This document shows positions 1-8,400 of a DNA stretch of 45,980 bases, piece by piece. Made by a program: the position numbers and the translations under genes. Under the pieces are notes generated by a model, which searched no databases, had not been told where the DNA came from, and worked only from the letters and a program-made list of their open reading frames with translations. Source of the DNA: an uncultured Nitrospiraceae bacterium (GTDB lineage: Bacteria > Nitrospirota > Thermodesulfovibrionia > Thermodesulfovibrionales > Dissulfurispiraceae). The DNA lies in assembly GCA_903822005.1 (NCBI GenBank), contig CAIJNL010000019.1, positions 1 to 45,980 on the forward strand, given 5' to 3'. Every line of letters begins with the position of its first letter. Position 1 is the first letter of the stretch.

Positions 1-2
1 GG

Positions 3-86
3 CATATCGCAGGGACAAAATGGGGCCTAAAGCAGTATTTGAAGATGGATCGGCTTGAGGAGCTAGCAAAGGAAGTGGCAGCGTAG
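3..86 (+). CDS. C-terminal end of an unidentified protein (partial)
   Basis: An open frame runs from the window edge to a TAG at 84-86 and gives 27 residues ending LEELAKEVAA. The charged amphipathic end looks like real coding sequence, but the fragment is too short to name. No start is visible because the gene begins outside the window. Confidence 0.3.
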   Translation, partial: HIAGTKWGLKQYLKMDRLEELAKEVAA

Positions 87-171
87 AGAAAAACCAGATG
101 AGGTTGCCAGATCAAATGTGCGAAAGATTCTTGACACTATCTTGACCTGCTGGATAGGTGGTTGGCAATCA

Positions 172-426
172 ATGGATGCATATGCTAACGGTCTTTTTAT
201 AGCAGGTGCCATTATTGTCATTATTGGCACCCTAAGTTCTTTCGGTAGCAATAAAATAATTGGAAATATAAATTATAGAAATGCGCAAACGGTAGGTTCA
301 GAAGGATTAACAAAAAGATATTATAGGGATATCAAGATGATTGATGACAGTTACGGATTTGTTGTATTCGCGTCGATTTGTGGCGGAGCGTTAATGTTAC
401 TTTCCGCTCTTATTCAAGCGAAGTAA
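172..426 (+). CDS. small membrane protein, unknown function
   Basis: About 84 residues with two hydrophobic segments: one near the N-terminus (LFIAGAIIVIIGTLSSFG) and one at the C-terminus (YGFVVFASICGGALMLLSAL). A charged stretch rich in Lys, Arg and Asp lies between them. This suggests an inner-membrane hairpin. The frame also allows a GTG start at 118, which would add 18 residues. I prefer the ATG at 172 because an AGGTGG lies about 12 nt upstream and the extra residues look unstructured. I recognise no family. It faces the minus-strand GH13 gene and shares no operon with it. Confidence 0.45.
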   Translation: MDAYANGLFIAGAIIVIIGTLSSFGSNKIIGNINYRNAQTVGSEGLTKRYYRDIKMIDDSYGFVVFASICGGALMLLSALIQAK

Positions 427-504
427 ACGTAACAGAGAATTTCCAGATATTGCCATTACTTTATGTGCAGACGGATTGCGAATGGAGTGAGCGGCGTTGT
501 GTAA

Positions 505-1830
505 TCAATCTACCGGTATCTCGTCTCTTGTCGTAGTCAGCACTATCCCCTGCCCCGGTTTCAGGCAGTAATTGAACGGAACGGATATGTATTCCAGCTG
601 CTCGCCGGGGGATACATCTGTAAGTGCGCTGCCGGCCTGGGTGTAGTTGCGCAGGTTCTCGGAATAAAAGTGCTGTTGCTCCCGAATGTCCTTGTTCAGG
701 ATGATCAGCGACTCCTCCCGCGTTGCGATGGACGCTTTCCACATAAGGAGCACGTTTTCATTGCCGTGATGAAGCATATGAGTGGGACCATCTTCCTGAA
801 ATACCGCATGCGCGCTCTTGATGGAATTAACAGCGCTGATAAAGGACGTGAGGTCAACGCCGGTCTGCTCCCAGTCTCCGGGTCTTGTGTCCGCCACATG
901 CAATCTCCTGCGGAACCCGAACTCGAAGCCCATGGGCATCATAACTCCTCCCGAGAAGAGGGCGGCAAACAGGTATCTCTGTTTAAGGCCGTCTATATTT
1001 CCATTCAGCTCCTCGGCAAGCCTTATTGTGTCATGGCTTTCAGGAAAGGCTATCGAAGGGCCGAGGTCGCGTGTAAGGGCATACTGTTCCATAAGCCAGT
1101 AATCGTAATAGTTCCACCATTTCGAACTGTTGAATATGTAATCAAAGCCAGCAGATGCCGTATTCCGCGTAAGGTCGGATGGTGATCCGAGTGTCTCCGC
1201 GAAAAAAAGGATGCCGGGATGTTTTTTCCTGACCCCGCTTATAAGTCTTTCCCATATGCTCCGGGGTATCTGATAAGCAGCGTCGCATCTGAACCCGGTA
1301 AAGCCAAGCGAAATCATATGCTCGATGATGTCGAGAAAGTACCGGATCAGCCCTTCTTTGTCTTTGGTGTTCCTGTGGTCGAATCTTGCAAGGTCTTCCC
1401 ATATAACGCGTTTACCGTCTTCATCAGCGCCCGGGTGCGAGACGCTGCCATTTTCCCACGCGAACCATTCGGGGTGAGATTTAATGAGTCCGGAATCGGC
1501 CGCGCAATGATTGATTACAAGATCGCCCATGAACTGAAGGCCCATGGCCTTTGCTTCACTGATCATATTTCTCGCCTGGGTCTCTGCGGAATGGCCGCAA
1601 TCAGTATCGATGAGCAACGGGTTGAAATCAAAATAATCCGAAATGGAATAGAGGCTGCCTGAAATGCCGGGACGCTGAATCGGGTTTATGAAAACCCAGT
1701 TGAAGCCCATGTCCGCTGCTCTTTTAAAATGAGGACCCCACTGTGAAAATTTCCCGGCAAGTAAAGGAAACAGGTTGTAAATTATCATCTTGCCAGCCCC
1801 GTTCCTCTTCATGTGCGAACTAAATTTCAT
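505..1830 (-). CDS. GH13 (alpha-amylase superfamily) glycoside hydrolase-like protein
   Basis: A 441-residue TIM-barrel enzyme of the alpha-amylase superfamily, acting on alpha-glucans or related sugars. The three catalytic positions are visible: the nucleophile Asp in GFRCDAAYQIP (about residue 183), the acid/base Glu in FFAETLG (about 212) and the transition-state Asp in FPESHDTIR (about 267). GDLVINH near residue 105 matches conserved region I. There is no signal peptide, so it is probably cytoplasmic. The start is the ATG at 1830, preceded by AGG. The frame also has a TTG one codon earlier. The gene overlaps the stop of the upstream response regulator by about 10 nt, which implies translational coupling. 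Substrate cannot be read from sequence. It resembles the maltosyltransferase side of GH13 in places but lacks enough motifs to be called GlgE. Confidence 0.8.
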   Translation of the reverse strand: MKFSSHMKRNGAGKMIIYNLFPLLAGKFSQWGPHFKRAADMGFNWVFINPIQRPGISGSLYSISDYFDFNPLLIDTDCGHSAETQARNMISEAKAMGLQFMGDLVINHCAADSGLIKSHPEWFAWENGSVSHPGADEDGKRVIWEDLARFDHRNTKDKEGLIRYFLDIIEHMISLGFTGFRCDAAYQIPRSIWERLISGVRKKHPGILFFAETLGSPSDLTRNTASAGFDYIFNSSKWWNYYDYWLMEQYALTRDLGPSIAFPESHDTIRLAEELNGNIDGLKQRYLFAALFSGGVMMPMGFEFGFRRRLHVADTRPGDWEQTGVDLTSFISAVNSIKSAHAVFQEDGPTHMLHHGNENVLLMWKASIATREESLIILNKDIREQQHFYSENLRNYTQAGSALTDVSPGEQLEYISVPFNYCLKPGQGIVLTTTRDEIPVD

Positions 1831-2614
1831 CAAGCCTGTGCAGGGATATGACTATGCCTTTATGTTTCTCGGGCGGCAAAGTCACGCCCATGGCGCAGTA
1901 GCTGACTCCATGTATCTCGAGCCTCATGACGGACTTGCCTTTCCGTCTTACTTCTTCCATGCATTTAACCAGCCCGGCGGGCAGCACTTTCTCGGCATTC
2001 TCTGATATGACCGGACTGTTGCTGCAGAGTATCTGGTGGCATCTGGTATTGCATTGCACAATAAGGTTGGTGGGATCAATCCCGATTATGCCTGTTGGCA
2101 CCGCATCAAGTATGTTCTGGAAAGCGGAAAGCATGCAGGCCTTCATTTGCAGGTAGTCTTCCTTTTCCTGCAGCAAGGTCTCCAGCTCTTTCTGGCGCAT
2201 CCGGAGCTCGGCGTTGAGTGCCAGATTCTTCCTGACGAGCTCGTATCTTTCCGCTGCATTTGCGACTGCGTCCCTGAGTTCATCATTATTCCATGGCTTG
2301 GGGACATACCTGTAAACCTGGGCTTCGTTGATGGCAGAAACTATAGAGGCTGTGTCTGAGTGGCAGGACAGCATGATCCTGACTGTATCCGGCCAACGCC
2401 TGCATACCTCCCGCAGGAAGTCGCTGCCTGACATCCCGTACATTTGCCCGTCCGAAATGATTATCTGGACGGGGGTCTGTTCGAGTATCTTCAGGCCGTC
2501 TTCTCCTGAACCTGCAGTGAGTATGCTGTAATTGTCCTCGCGGAACAGACTTTTGATGGAATTAAGGACACTCTGCTGATCATCGACGCATAGTATCCTT
2601 ATTTCACTATTCAT
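1820..2614 (-). CDS. response regulator: receiver domain, coiled coil, PAS-like domain
   Basis: 264 residues. The receiver domain (1-125) has the acidic pair Asp11-Asp12, phospho-acceptor Asp55 (IIISDGQM), Ser83 and Lys106 in YVPKPW. The YRYVPKPW motif is typical of RpfG/HD-GYP-associated receivers. A Glu/Lys-rich coiled coil follows (about 127-155, RQKELETLLQEKED), then a PAS-like domain (about 165-264) beginning FQNILDAVPTGIIGID. No DNA-binding, GGDEF or HD-GYP output domain is present, so it probably signals by protein contact or as a phosphate or ligand relay. A TATAAT box sits only 1 nt before the ATG and no Shine-Dalgarno sequence is seen, so how this start is used is unclear. It lies directly upstream of, and overlaps, the GH13 gene. 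Confidence 0.85.
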   Translation of the reverse strand: MNSEIRILCVDDQQSVLNSIKSLFREDNYSILTAGSGEDGLKILEQTPVQIIISDGQMYGMSGSDFLREVCRRWPDTVRIMLSCHSDTASIVSAINEAQVYRYVPKPWNNDELRDAVANAAERYELVRKNLALNAELRMRQKELETLLQEKEDYLQMKACMLSAFQNILDAVPTGIIGIDPTNLIVQCNTRCHQILCSNSPVISENAEKVLPAGLVKCMEEVRRKGKSVMRLEIHGVSYCAMGVTLPPEKHKGIVISLHRLDEI

Positions 2615-2701
2615 TATTATATCCAGTAATCAGGCACTCCGATGGTGTCATTTCCGTCTCTTTCCAGGTATGTTAGCTACTAATGAAGTATCGCAGATTG
2701 G

Positions 2702-2743
2702 ATTCTGCCTGTCAAGGGCAAATACCCCCCTGACAGGCAGAAT
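2702..2743. terminator. strong hairpin between leuA and the response regulator
   Basis: A perfect 13-bp inverted repeat (ATTCTGCCTGTCA at 2702-2714 against TGACAGGCAGAAT at 2731-2743), with a further AGGG/CCCC pairing in the loop. It lies about 60 nt past the leuA stop on the minus strand. No T-run follows on either strand, so it may be a weak terminator, an mRNA 3'-end stabiliser or a regulator site. Confidence 0.5.
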
Positions 2744-2803
2744 ATTCCGTAATCCGCAGGGAATATTGCGGGATCGTGAGCGCGGTCACCAAGTACCTTT
2801 CTC

Positions 2804-4486
2804 TCACAGTCGGGATTTGCCGGTCCTGTTAAGGGCGCTCAGCACGGCCTTAAAGGAAGCCCTGTCTATGTTCGGATCCGTGCCGGCCCCCCAGCGCCTT
2901 GCCCCTAGTTCATCTTCGATCTCAACATATGCGACTGCGGTCGCATCAGAGCCCTGTTCCAGCGCATGTTCGTGGTATGCTGTCAGTTTTATATCGATGC
3001 CCCTTTCCCTGCCGACCGCTTTGCAGAAAGCATCGATAGGACCATTGCCGGTCCCCTTGATTTTATGCTTTTCTCCACTTACAGCAATGACTGCGCTTAA
3101 TGAAGTTCCGCACCCGGAAGCGTCCGCTGATTTGGAATCTATCTTGCAATCGCCAAGACTGTATTTACCGCCTGTTTCGAGGTACTCAGTCCTGAAGGCA
3201 TCCCATATCATGGCGGCGCTGACCTCTTTGCCTGTCGAGTCCGAAATGCGCTGCACAGTAGCGCCGAATTCCACATGCATTTCCTTTGGAAGCCTCAGTC
3301 CATATTCCCGCTCCAGCACATAGGCCACACCACCCTTGCCGGACTGGCTGTTGATGCGGATGATTGATTCATATGTCCTGCCAACGTCAGCCGGGTCTAT
3401 CGGCAGGTAGGGCACTTCCCACAATGCTGCGTCAGCACCGCGCGACTTCATGCCCTTGCTTATGGCATCCTGGTGAGAGCCTGAAAAAGCAGTATATACC
3501 AGTTCGCCGGCATAAGGGTGTCGCGGATGAAGCGGCAGACCGGAGCACCGCTGGTAGACCTCGGAAATGCTGTCGATATCACTGAAATCCAGGCAGGGGT
3601 CAATGCCCTGCGAGAACATGTTCATTGCGACAGTGACTATATCTACGTTGCCGGTACGTTCGCCGTTGCCGAAAAGGGTGCCCTCCACGCGGTCGGCCCC
3701 GGCAAGCAGGGCCAGTTCCGTCGCTGCCACAGCAGTGCCGCGGTCATTGTGGGCATGCAGGCTGAGGATGATATTTTCGCGTTTTTTGATATTTCGGCAG
3801 AACCATTCTATCCTGTCTGCATAAATATTCGGCGTCGTCATCTCTACGGTCGCGGGCAGGTTGATAATGACCCTGTTTTCAGGCGAAGGTTCCCATACGT
3901 CGAGCACCGCTTCGCACACCTCAAGGGCAAAATCGTTCTCCGTGCCGGTAAAACTCTCCGGAGAATATTGATAGGTCACGCGTGTCCCGTCCAGTCGTTC
4001 CGCCCCGTTTCGTACCATTTCGGCGCCCCTCACCGCCAGGTCCATTATCGCAGCCCTGTCCATCCTGAATACAACCCGGCGCTGCAGCTCGGACGTAGAG
4101 TTGTAAAGGTGCACAATGGCTTTTTGCGCACCGCGCAAGGATTCATAGGTCCTGGTGATAAGATGCTCGCGCGCCTGTGTAAGCACCTGAATAGTAACGT
4201 CTTCCGGAATAAGTCTGTTCTCTATCAGGTGGCGCATGAAATCAAGCTCGGTCTGAGATGCTGACGGGAAACCGGTCTCTATTTCTTTGAACCCCATCTT
4301 TACCAGCAGGCTGAACAGTTCGCTCTTTTCCCTGATACCCATTGGCACGATGAGGGCCTGATTCCCGTCCCGCAGGTCCACACTGCACCAGCGCGGTGCC
4401 GCGGTCATGGTCCTGGACGGCCAGCGACGGTCCGGCAGATCAGCTGCCGGATACGGATGGTATTTCTCAATAGGCATTTTCTTCAT
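2804..4486 (-). CDS. leuA: 2-isopropylmalate synthase (long form)
   Basis: 560 residues, the usual length of the LeuA type found in actinobacteria and related groups. It catalyses the first committed step of leucine synthesis, condensing acetyl-CoA with 2-oxoisovalerate in the cytoplasm. The TIM-barrel active site shows Arg39-Asp40 in SVDLRDGNQ, the metal-binding HAHND motif (His244, His246) and GNGERTGNVD. The C-terminal 130 residues form the LeuA dimer/regulatory domain with the EHALEQGSDATAVAYVEIE segment, the site of leucine feedback in this family. The start ATG has an excellent ribosome binding site (GGAGGAGG). A terminator-like hairpin sits immediately before that site, which implies control by premature termination (see the leader features). 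Confidence 0.95.
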   Translation of the reverse strand: MKKMPIEKYHPYPAADLPDRRWPSRTMTAAPRWCSVDLRDGNQALIVPMGIREKSELFSLLVKMGFKEIETGFPSASQTELDFMRHLIENRLIPEDVTIQVLTQAREHLITRTYESLRGAQKAIVHLYNSTSELQRRVVFRMDRAAIMDLAVRGAEMVRNGAERLDGTRVTYQYSPESFTGTENDFALEVCEAVLDVWEPSPENRVIINLPATVEMTTPNIYADRIEWFCRNIKKRENIILSLHAHNDRGTAVAATELALLAGADRVEGTLFGNGERTGNVDIVTVAMNMFSQGIDPCLDFSDIDSISEVYQRCSGLPLHPRHPYAGELVYTAFSGSHQDAISKGMKSRGADAALWEVPYLPIDPADVGRTYESIIRINSQSGKGGVAYVLEREYGLRLPKEMHVEFGATVQRISDSTGKEVSAAMIWDAFRTEYLETGGKYSLGDCKIDSKSADASGCGTSLSAVIAVSGEKHKIKGTGNGPIDAFCKAVGRERGIDIKLTAYHEHALEQGSDATAVAYVEIEDELGARRWGAGTDPNIDRASFKAVLSALNRTGKSRL

Positions 4487-4509
4487 ATTGGTTCCTCCTC
4501 CAAAAAAAA

Positions 4510-4531
4510 GCCACGGGTTTATGCCCGTGGC
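4510..4531 (-). promoter_or_regulatory. attenuator-type terminator directly before the leuA ribosome binding site
   Basis: On the minus strand, GCCACGGG-CATAAA-CCCGTGGC forms an 8-bp stem. It is followed at once by eight T residues and then GGAGGAGG and the leuA ATG. An intrinsic terminator placed within about 20 nt of the start can only act on leuA's own transcript. A GGCCCUGG segment about 60 nt upstream in the leader could pair with CCACGGGC, with one bulge, to form a competing antiterminator. The hairpin and T-run are seen directly; the regulatory role is inferred. Confidence 0.7.
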
Positions 4532-4560
4532 CTTCGATTAATCGTAGTTTCTAAAGTGTG

Positions 4561-4650
4561 CTAAAAGTCGACAGCAATCCTCCCAGCCAGGGCCTTTTTA
4601 TGGCTTGCTTCATTGGTAAGTCGGTTGGCTGAAAGACTTCTTACGTTCAT
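4561..4650 (-). CDS. possible 29-residue leader peptide of leuA
   Basis: An ATG at 4650 opens a 29-codon frame that begins MNVRSLSANRL and ends GRIAVDF, with its stop 30 nt before the terminator stem. It holds three leucine codons (CTT, CTT, CTG), with no leucine run. The A of the ATG falls at the predicted transcription start, so it would be leaderless. The CTG codon lies inside the GGCCCUGG stretch that could pair with the terminator. The frame continues upstream of the promoter without a stop, so the peptide could be chance. Confidence 0.35.
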   Translation of the reverse strand: MNVRSLSANRLTNEASHKKALAGRIAVDF

Positions 4651-4656
4651 AAATCT

Positions 4657-4686
4657 AATATAGATGAGAAGAGGCAATCGTGTCAA
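4657..4686 (-). promoter_or_regulatory. promoter of the leuA leader
   Basis: Minus-strand -35 TTGACA (4681-4686), 18-nt spacer, -10 TATATT (4657-4662). The predicted transcription start is at or next to the A of the ATG at 4650. That gives a leader of about 160 nt before leuA. Confidence 0.8.
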
Positions 4687-4729
4687 GAAAGTTTCTTTTT
4701 GCTGTAATCTGCAACGGCAGATAATCCGA

Positions 4730-4758
4730 TTGCAGCAGTTCCGATACTCACATATAAT
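4730..4758 (+). promoter_or_regulatory. promoter of the S26 peptidase gene
   Basis: -35 TTGCAG (4730-4735), 17-nt spacer, perfect -10 TATAAT (4753-4758). The predicted start of transcription lies about 4 nt before the ATG at 4769. No Shine-Dalgarno sequence can fit, so the mRNA is nearly leaderless. It diverges from the leuA promoter about 45 nt away. Confidence 0.7.
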
Positions 4759-4768
4759 AGTGGTTACT

Positions 4769-5266
4769 ATGAAATCCAGCGGCCGTGACATAATTGTCGA
4801 CAATGAAGCAGTTATTGAACTGCTCAGGGCCTCCATGTCAAAAGGGGCAGCTTTTTCGTTCAGGGCAGGTGGATTCAGCATGTCACCCTTCATTAAGGAC
4901 GGCGATTTGATAACCGTATCACCCTTCGGCGACATGCCGCCGGATAAAGGTGATATAGTCGCATTTTTGAGAACGACAAATAATAGCCTCACTGTGCACA
5001 GGTTAATAAAGCGGCAAGGCATTGATATCATTATGAAAGGTGATAACTCCCGGTCAGCGGACCTGCCCGTAAGCGAGTCCCAATTGTTTGGGCGTGTTAC
5101 AGGCATAAAACGCGGAGATTCGGGCAAGCGACTCGGGATCGGGCCTGAAAAGCGGATACTGGCGGGGCTTAGCCGGATGGGAATCTTGATGCCGCTGCTG
5201 CGCCTGACCAGGCTGTTTCTCCTTCCAATAATCTCAATCAAGAAAAAGTCCCAAAAAGCCTTATAA
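4769..5266 (+). CDS. S26-family signal peptidase (Ser/His type)
   Basis: 165 residues. The S26/S24 fold is marked by GGFSMSPFIKDGD, with the likely nucleophile Ser37. GDIVAF and TVHRLI follow, with His77 as the likely base, then MKGDN (about 89-93). The VHR motif in place of the bacterial SPase lysine points to the archaeal/ER-like SipW subgroup (S26B). There is no N-terminal membrane anchor. A hydrophobic stretch at 137-156 may tether the C-terminus. The frame extends 35 codons further upstream, but the ATG at 4769 fits the promoter and the family start. It heads the secreted protease/radical SAM locus. Removal of a leader from an exported protein or from the small peptide encoded at 10825 is a reasonable guess. 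Confidence 0.8.
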   Translation: MKSSGRDIIVDNEAVIELLRASMSKGAAFSFRAGGFSMSPFIKDGDLITVSPFGDMPPDKGDIVAFLRTTNNSLTVHRLIKRQGIDIIMKGDNSRSADLPVSESQLFGRVTGIKRGDSGKRLGIGPEKRILAGLSRMGILMPLLRLTRLFLLPIISIKKKSQKAL

Positions 5267-5328
5267 TCAAATATATGTGACCAGAATCACCAATACTGGA
5301 GATTCCCATTTTTGGGGGCAATGTGGTC

Positions 5329-5358
5329 TTGATTACTGACAATTGATGGCTGTATACT
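5329..5358 (+). promoter_or_regulatory. likely promoter of the C25 protease gene
   Basis: -35 TTGATT (5329-5334), 18-nt spacer, -10 TATACT (5353-5358). This predicts a 5' UTR of about 70 nt ending in an AGAGGTG ribosome binding site before the ATG at 5434. A second TATACT at 5374-5379 has no good -35. Confidence 0.5.
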
Positions 5359-5433
5359 TAAGCTAGGTTAAACTATACTCTTTAATTTATTAATAAATAA
5401 CGAAGGAATAGATAGTAAATAAGAGGTGACCGG

Positions 5434-8400
5434 ATGAAGACAACATTATTTGAGAGCAGGCTGGCGAAGATAATAATTTTAATCTGCTTTGGCATTCTGC
5501 TGGCAACGATGCTGCCGGGGACGGTTTTTTCAGGCGGCATGCCGCAAACAGAGTTGAGGACGCCGCGCGGCAGCGGCGCAGCTTTGGCAAGAGGAGACTA
5601 TGTAAGCTCCAGCGCCGGGCTGAACACTTATTATTCCTATTTTATAGAGGTGCCTCCTGGCACAAATAATCTTACTGTTGATGTATTTGATCCAGATATC
5701 TCAGGAAACTTCGACTTGCCAAATACCCCGGCTAGCAATACCACAGTAAGCTATCAAGTATTTGCTCCGGGAGCAACAACAGCAACAGCAACACTCACTT
5801 GCGGCAATGGAACATGCAGCGATAATGGCTGGCAAACCGTAGCTACAGTTCCGGGGATTGTCGCCGCTGGTCACTGGGAGTTCAGGATGAATATGTCGTC
5901 CGCTATAACAAATGGTGATGAGCTCAATGGCTTTGCGGTCAGGGCAATGGATACTAGCTCAACAAACCCTAAAGAACTGAACATGTATGCCAGATCATTT
6001 GACGCGCCCGGTCATGACGCCAGCTTCGGCACTGATAATTTAGTGGCACACGTCTATCCATATGTAACGTCCGGGTGCGGTTTTACCTTTAATGAGTTTG
6101 ACTATGACACAAGTGATACAAGGTCAGGCGGCAGTGTTCATATTGCCAGCCGGTCAGGTGGTTTTTCACAAGACTTAGCAAATGCGGATTTATCAATTGA
6201 CAGTCAATGGGGATATCATGATATTCCAGGTACTGGAACCGCTTGGAGATCGGACACATCGGCGGCTGATTATGGCATATGGTCTGCCAATTTAACAATA
6301 TTGGGAAACAACATTGTGACCTATTATTTTGGCAATTTTAACTCGACAAAAACGCCGCCGACAGCTCAGCCTCAGGCGAATACTTTTCGCACATATATGC
6401 CGACGAGCGCCGGCGGAGCGCCTGTAAAGCCTTTTGTTATGCAGGGGTTGTCATATGTATCAGGTACGAATCCTCCTGCTAATGGTTCCACTTCTTACCT
6501 CAGGGTGCAGGTGGATGTAGTGAATCCGACACCTTTTGCAATAACCTTCTCGACCAGCAATCTAGTGAGTGCTTATGTTCCGGGCGGGCAGGTGCGCTAC
6601 TACACAACTGCAAATCCCCCTACGGTAACTCAGGGGAGCATTATATCGCATCCCGCGAACCTCGCCAACGGCGGCGCAGCCATCACATGGAATCCGGGGA
6701 CACTGGCTGCCGGCGCGACAGCTAGTATGACATATGATATTAGGGTTATACCGAATTCTACAAACAGGCTAGCAGTAACCGGCACGCCCGCATCTAATGG
6801 GACGACCGCTACATATGTAGACGAGACAGGCAATACCACGCAGGTCATTGCAAAGTACATCTTTGGACCTTTGTGCGAACTGGCTGTTACTCCGGGGACA
6901 GCGGTGCCTACACTCGCCACTATTTCGTCATTCAGCACATATGCAGTTGGAGGTAAGGTGGTGGTAGACTGGCAGACCTCATCAGAGATAAACACAGTAG
7001 GTTTCAGGCTCTACAGGCTTGAAGGGGGCAATTATGTGCCTGTGAGAGATTCCATGCTGCCGGCCGGCTTTAGTCATCACAAGAAGGGCCATTACCGGAT
7101 AGTTGACAGTGGAGTAACCTCGGGGCAGAAGATTACCTATAAGCTGGTAGAGATAGAGAGCCGGGGCAAGACACGGGAATACGGGCCGTACGAAGTGACC
7201 CCTGTGAACAGCTCTTTTGCGCAGGCAATGCCAACAAGTTTCAGCAAGACCCATACGGATAGTGCCGAGGCCAAGGGGCTAAACCGCATACAGAAATTTA
7301 GAGTTGCATCGGCAACAAAATCGGGCAGTATGATCCGTATGGAAGTGAGCGAAGACGGCATATACGCGCTTGATACAGCAAAGATAGCGAGCCTGCTTGG
7401 TATGTCTCAGGCATCTGCGGCGAAGCTGCTTAGCGGCAATCAGCTTAATCTGACCAACCGCGGAAAGCAGATTGCTTATTTGCCTGACATGCAGAACAAC
7501 CGCATTCTTTTCTATGGACAGGCCATCAAGACGAACTATACCGATGAGAATGTATACTTGTTGTCCGTAGGCAGCGGCAGGCAGATGGGGCAGGGTGGAG
7601 GAGTTGCCGTGCAGCCCGGCACAGCACAGGGTAGCTTTGTCTGGACAACGCATTATGAAGAGAACAATTATATGAACACCTTTTTTGCGGATGACCCGAA
7701 CGACAGATACTGGTTCTGGGATTATGTAATAGCCGGGGACCCGGTAGACGGCGTCAAAAACTTCAACTTTCAGGTGAGCAATGTTGTGGGTGGTGATTCG
7801 AGCATATTGCTGAACCTTCAGGGCGTACTGGATGTGGGTCAGAAGGCGCTAGTGAGCCTCAACGGCACTAGCATAGGCAGTGCAGTTTGGGACGGGCATA
7901 CTGCCAAATCAGCAAAGCTGACTGCTGGTGCGGGCCTGCTTAAAGAAGGCATCAACACACTAACGGTAACAGGAGCTGACAGCAGTGTATTTTTTGTGGG
8001 GTCATTCGACGTTACATATAACAGAAGCTATATAGCGCAGGGCAACGGCCTGGCGTTCAGCGGCGGCCAGGGAGGCAAGATCACAGTAACCGGATTTACC
8101 GGCAGCGATATCAGGGTATTTGATATAACCGATCCTGCCACGCCAAAGGTTGTGCCGGTCGTAGTCAAGAACGGGAGCATAGGACTCAGGACTGATGGGG
8201 CCAGCAGCAACTACATTGCAGCAGGCAGCGGCGCGATCAAGGCAGTAGCCTCGACAAAAGCGAGCAATATCACATCGCTGAGGAATCACGGCAACCGCGC
8301 TAACTATGTGATAATCACAACTGAAGAGCTGAAGTCAGCGGCAGCATCCCTTGCAGCATACAGGAATACACAGGGCTACAGTACCATGATAGCCACAGTA

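Noticed and set aside
505-1830. Assignment of the GH13 gene to GlgE (maltosyltransferase)
   Set aside because: The catalytic triad fits GH13 broadly, but the characteristic GlgE segments and length are missing, so only the superfamily is named.
4487-4650. T-box riboswitch upstream of leuA
   Set aside because: No T-box AGGGUGGNACCGCG-like sequence and no specifier-loop layout in the 160-nt leader.
4561-5241. Long minus-strand open frame opposite the S26 peptidase gene
   Set aside because: It is antisense to a well-supported gene and its translation looks like a reverse shadow. Only its last 29 codons, after the leuA promoter, could be translated.
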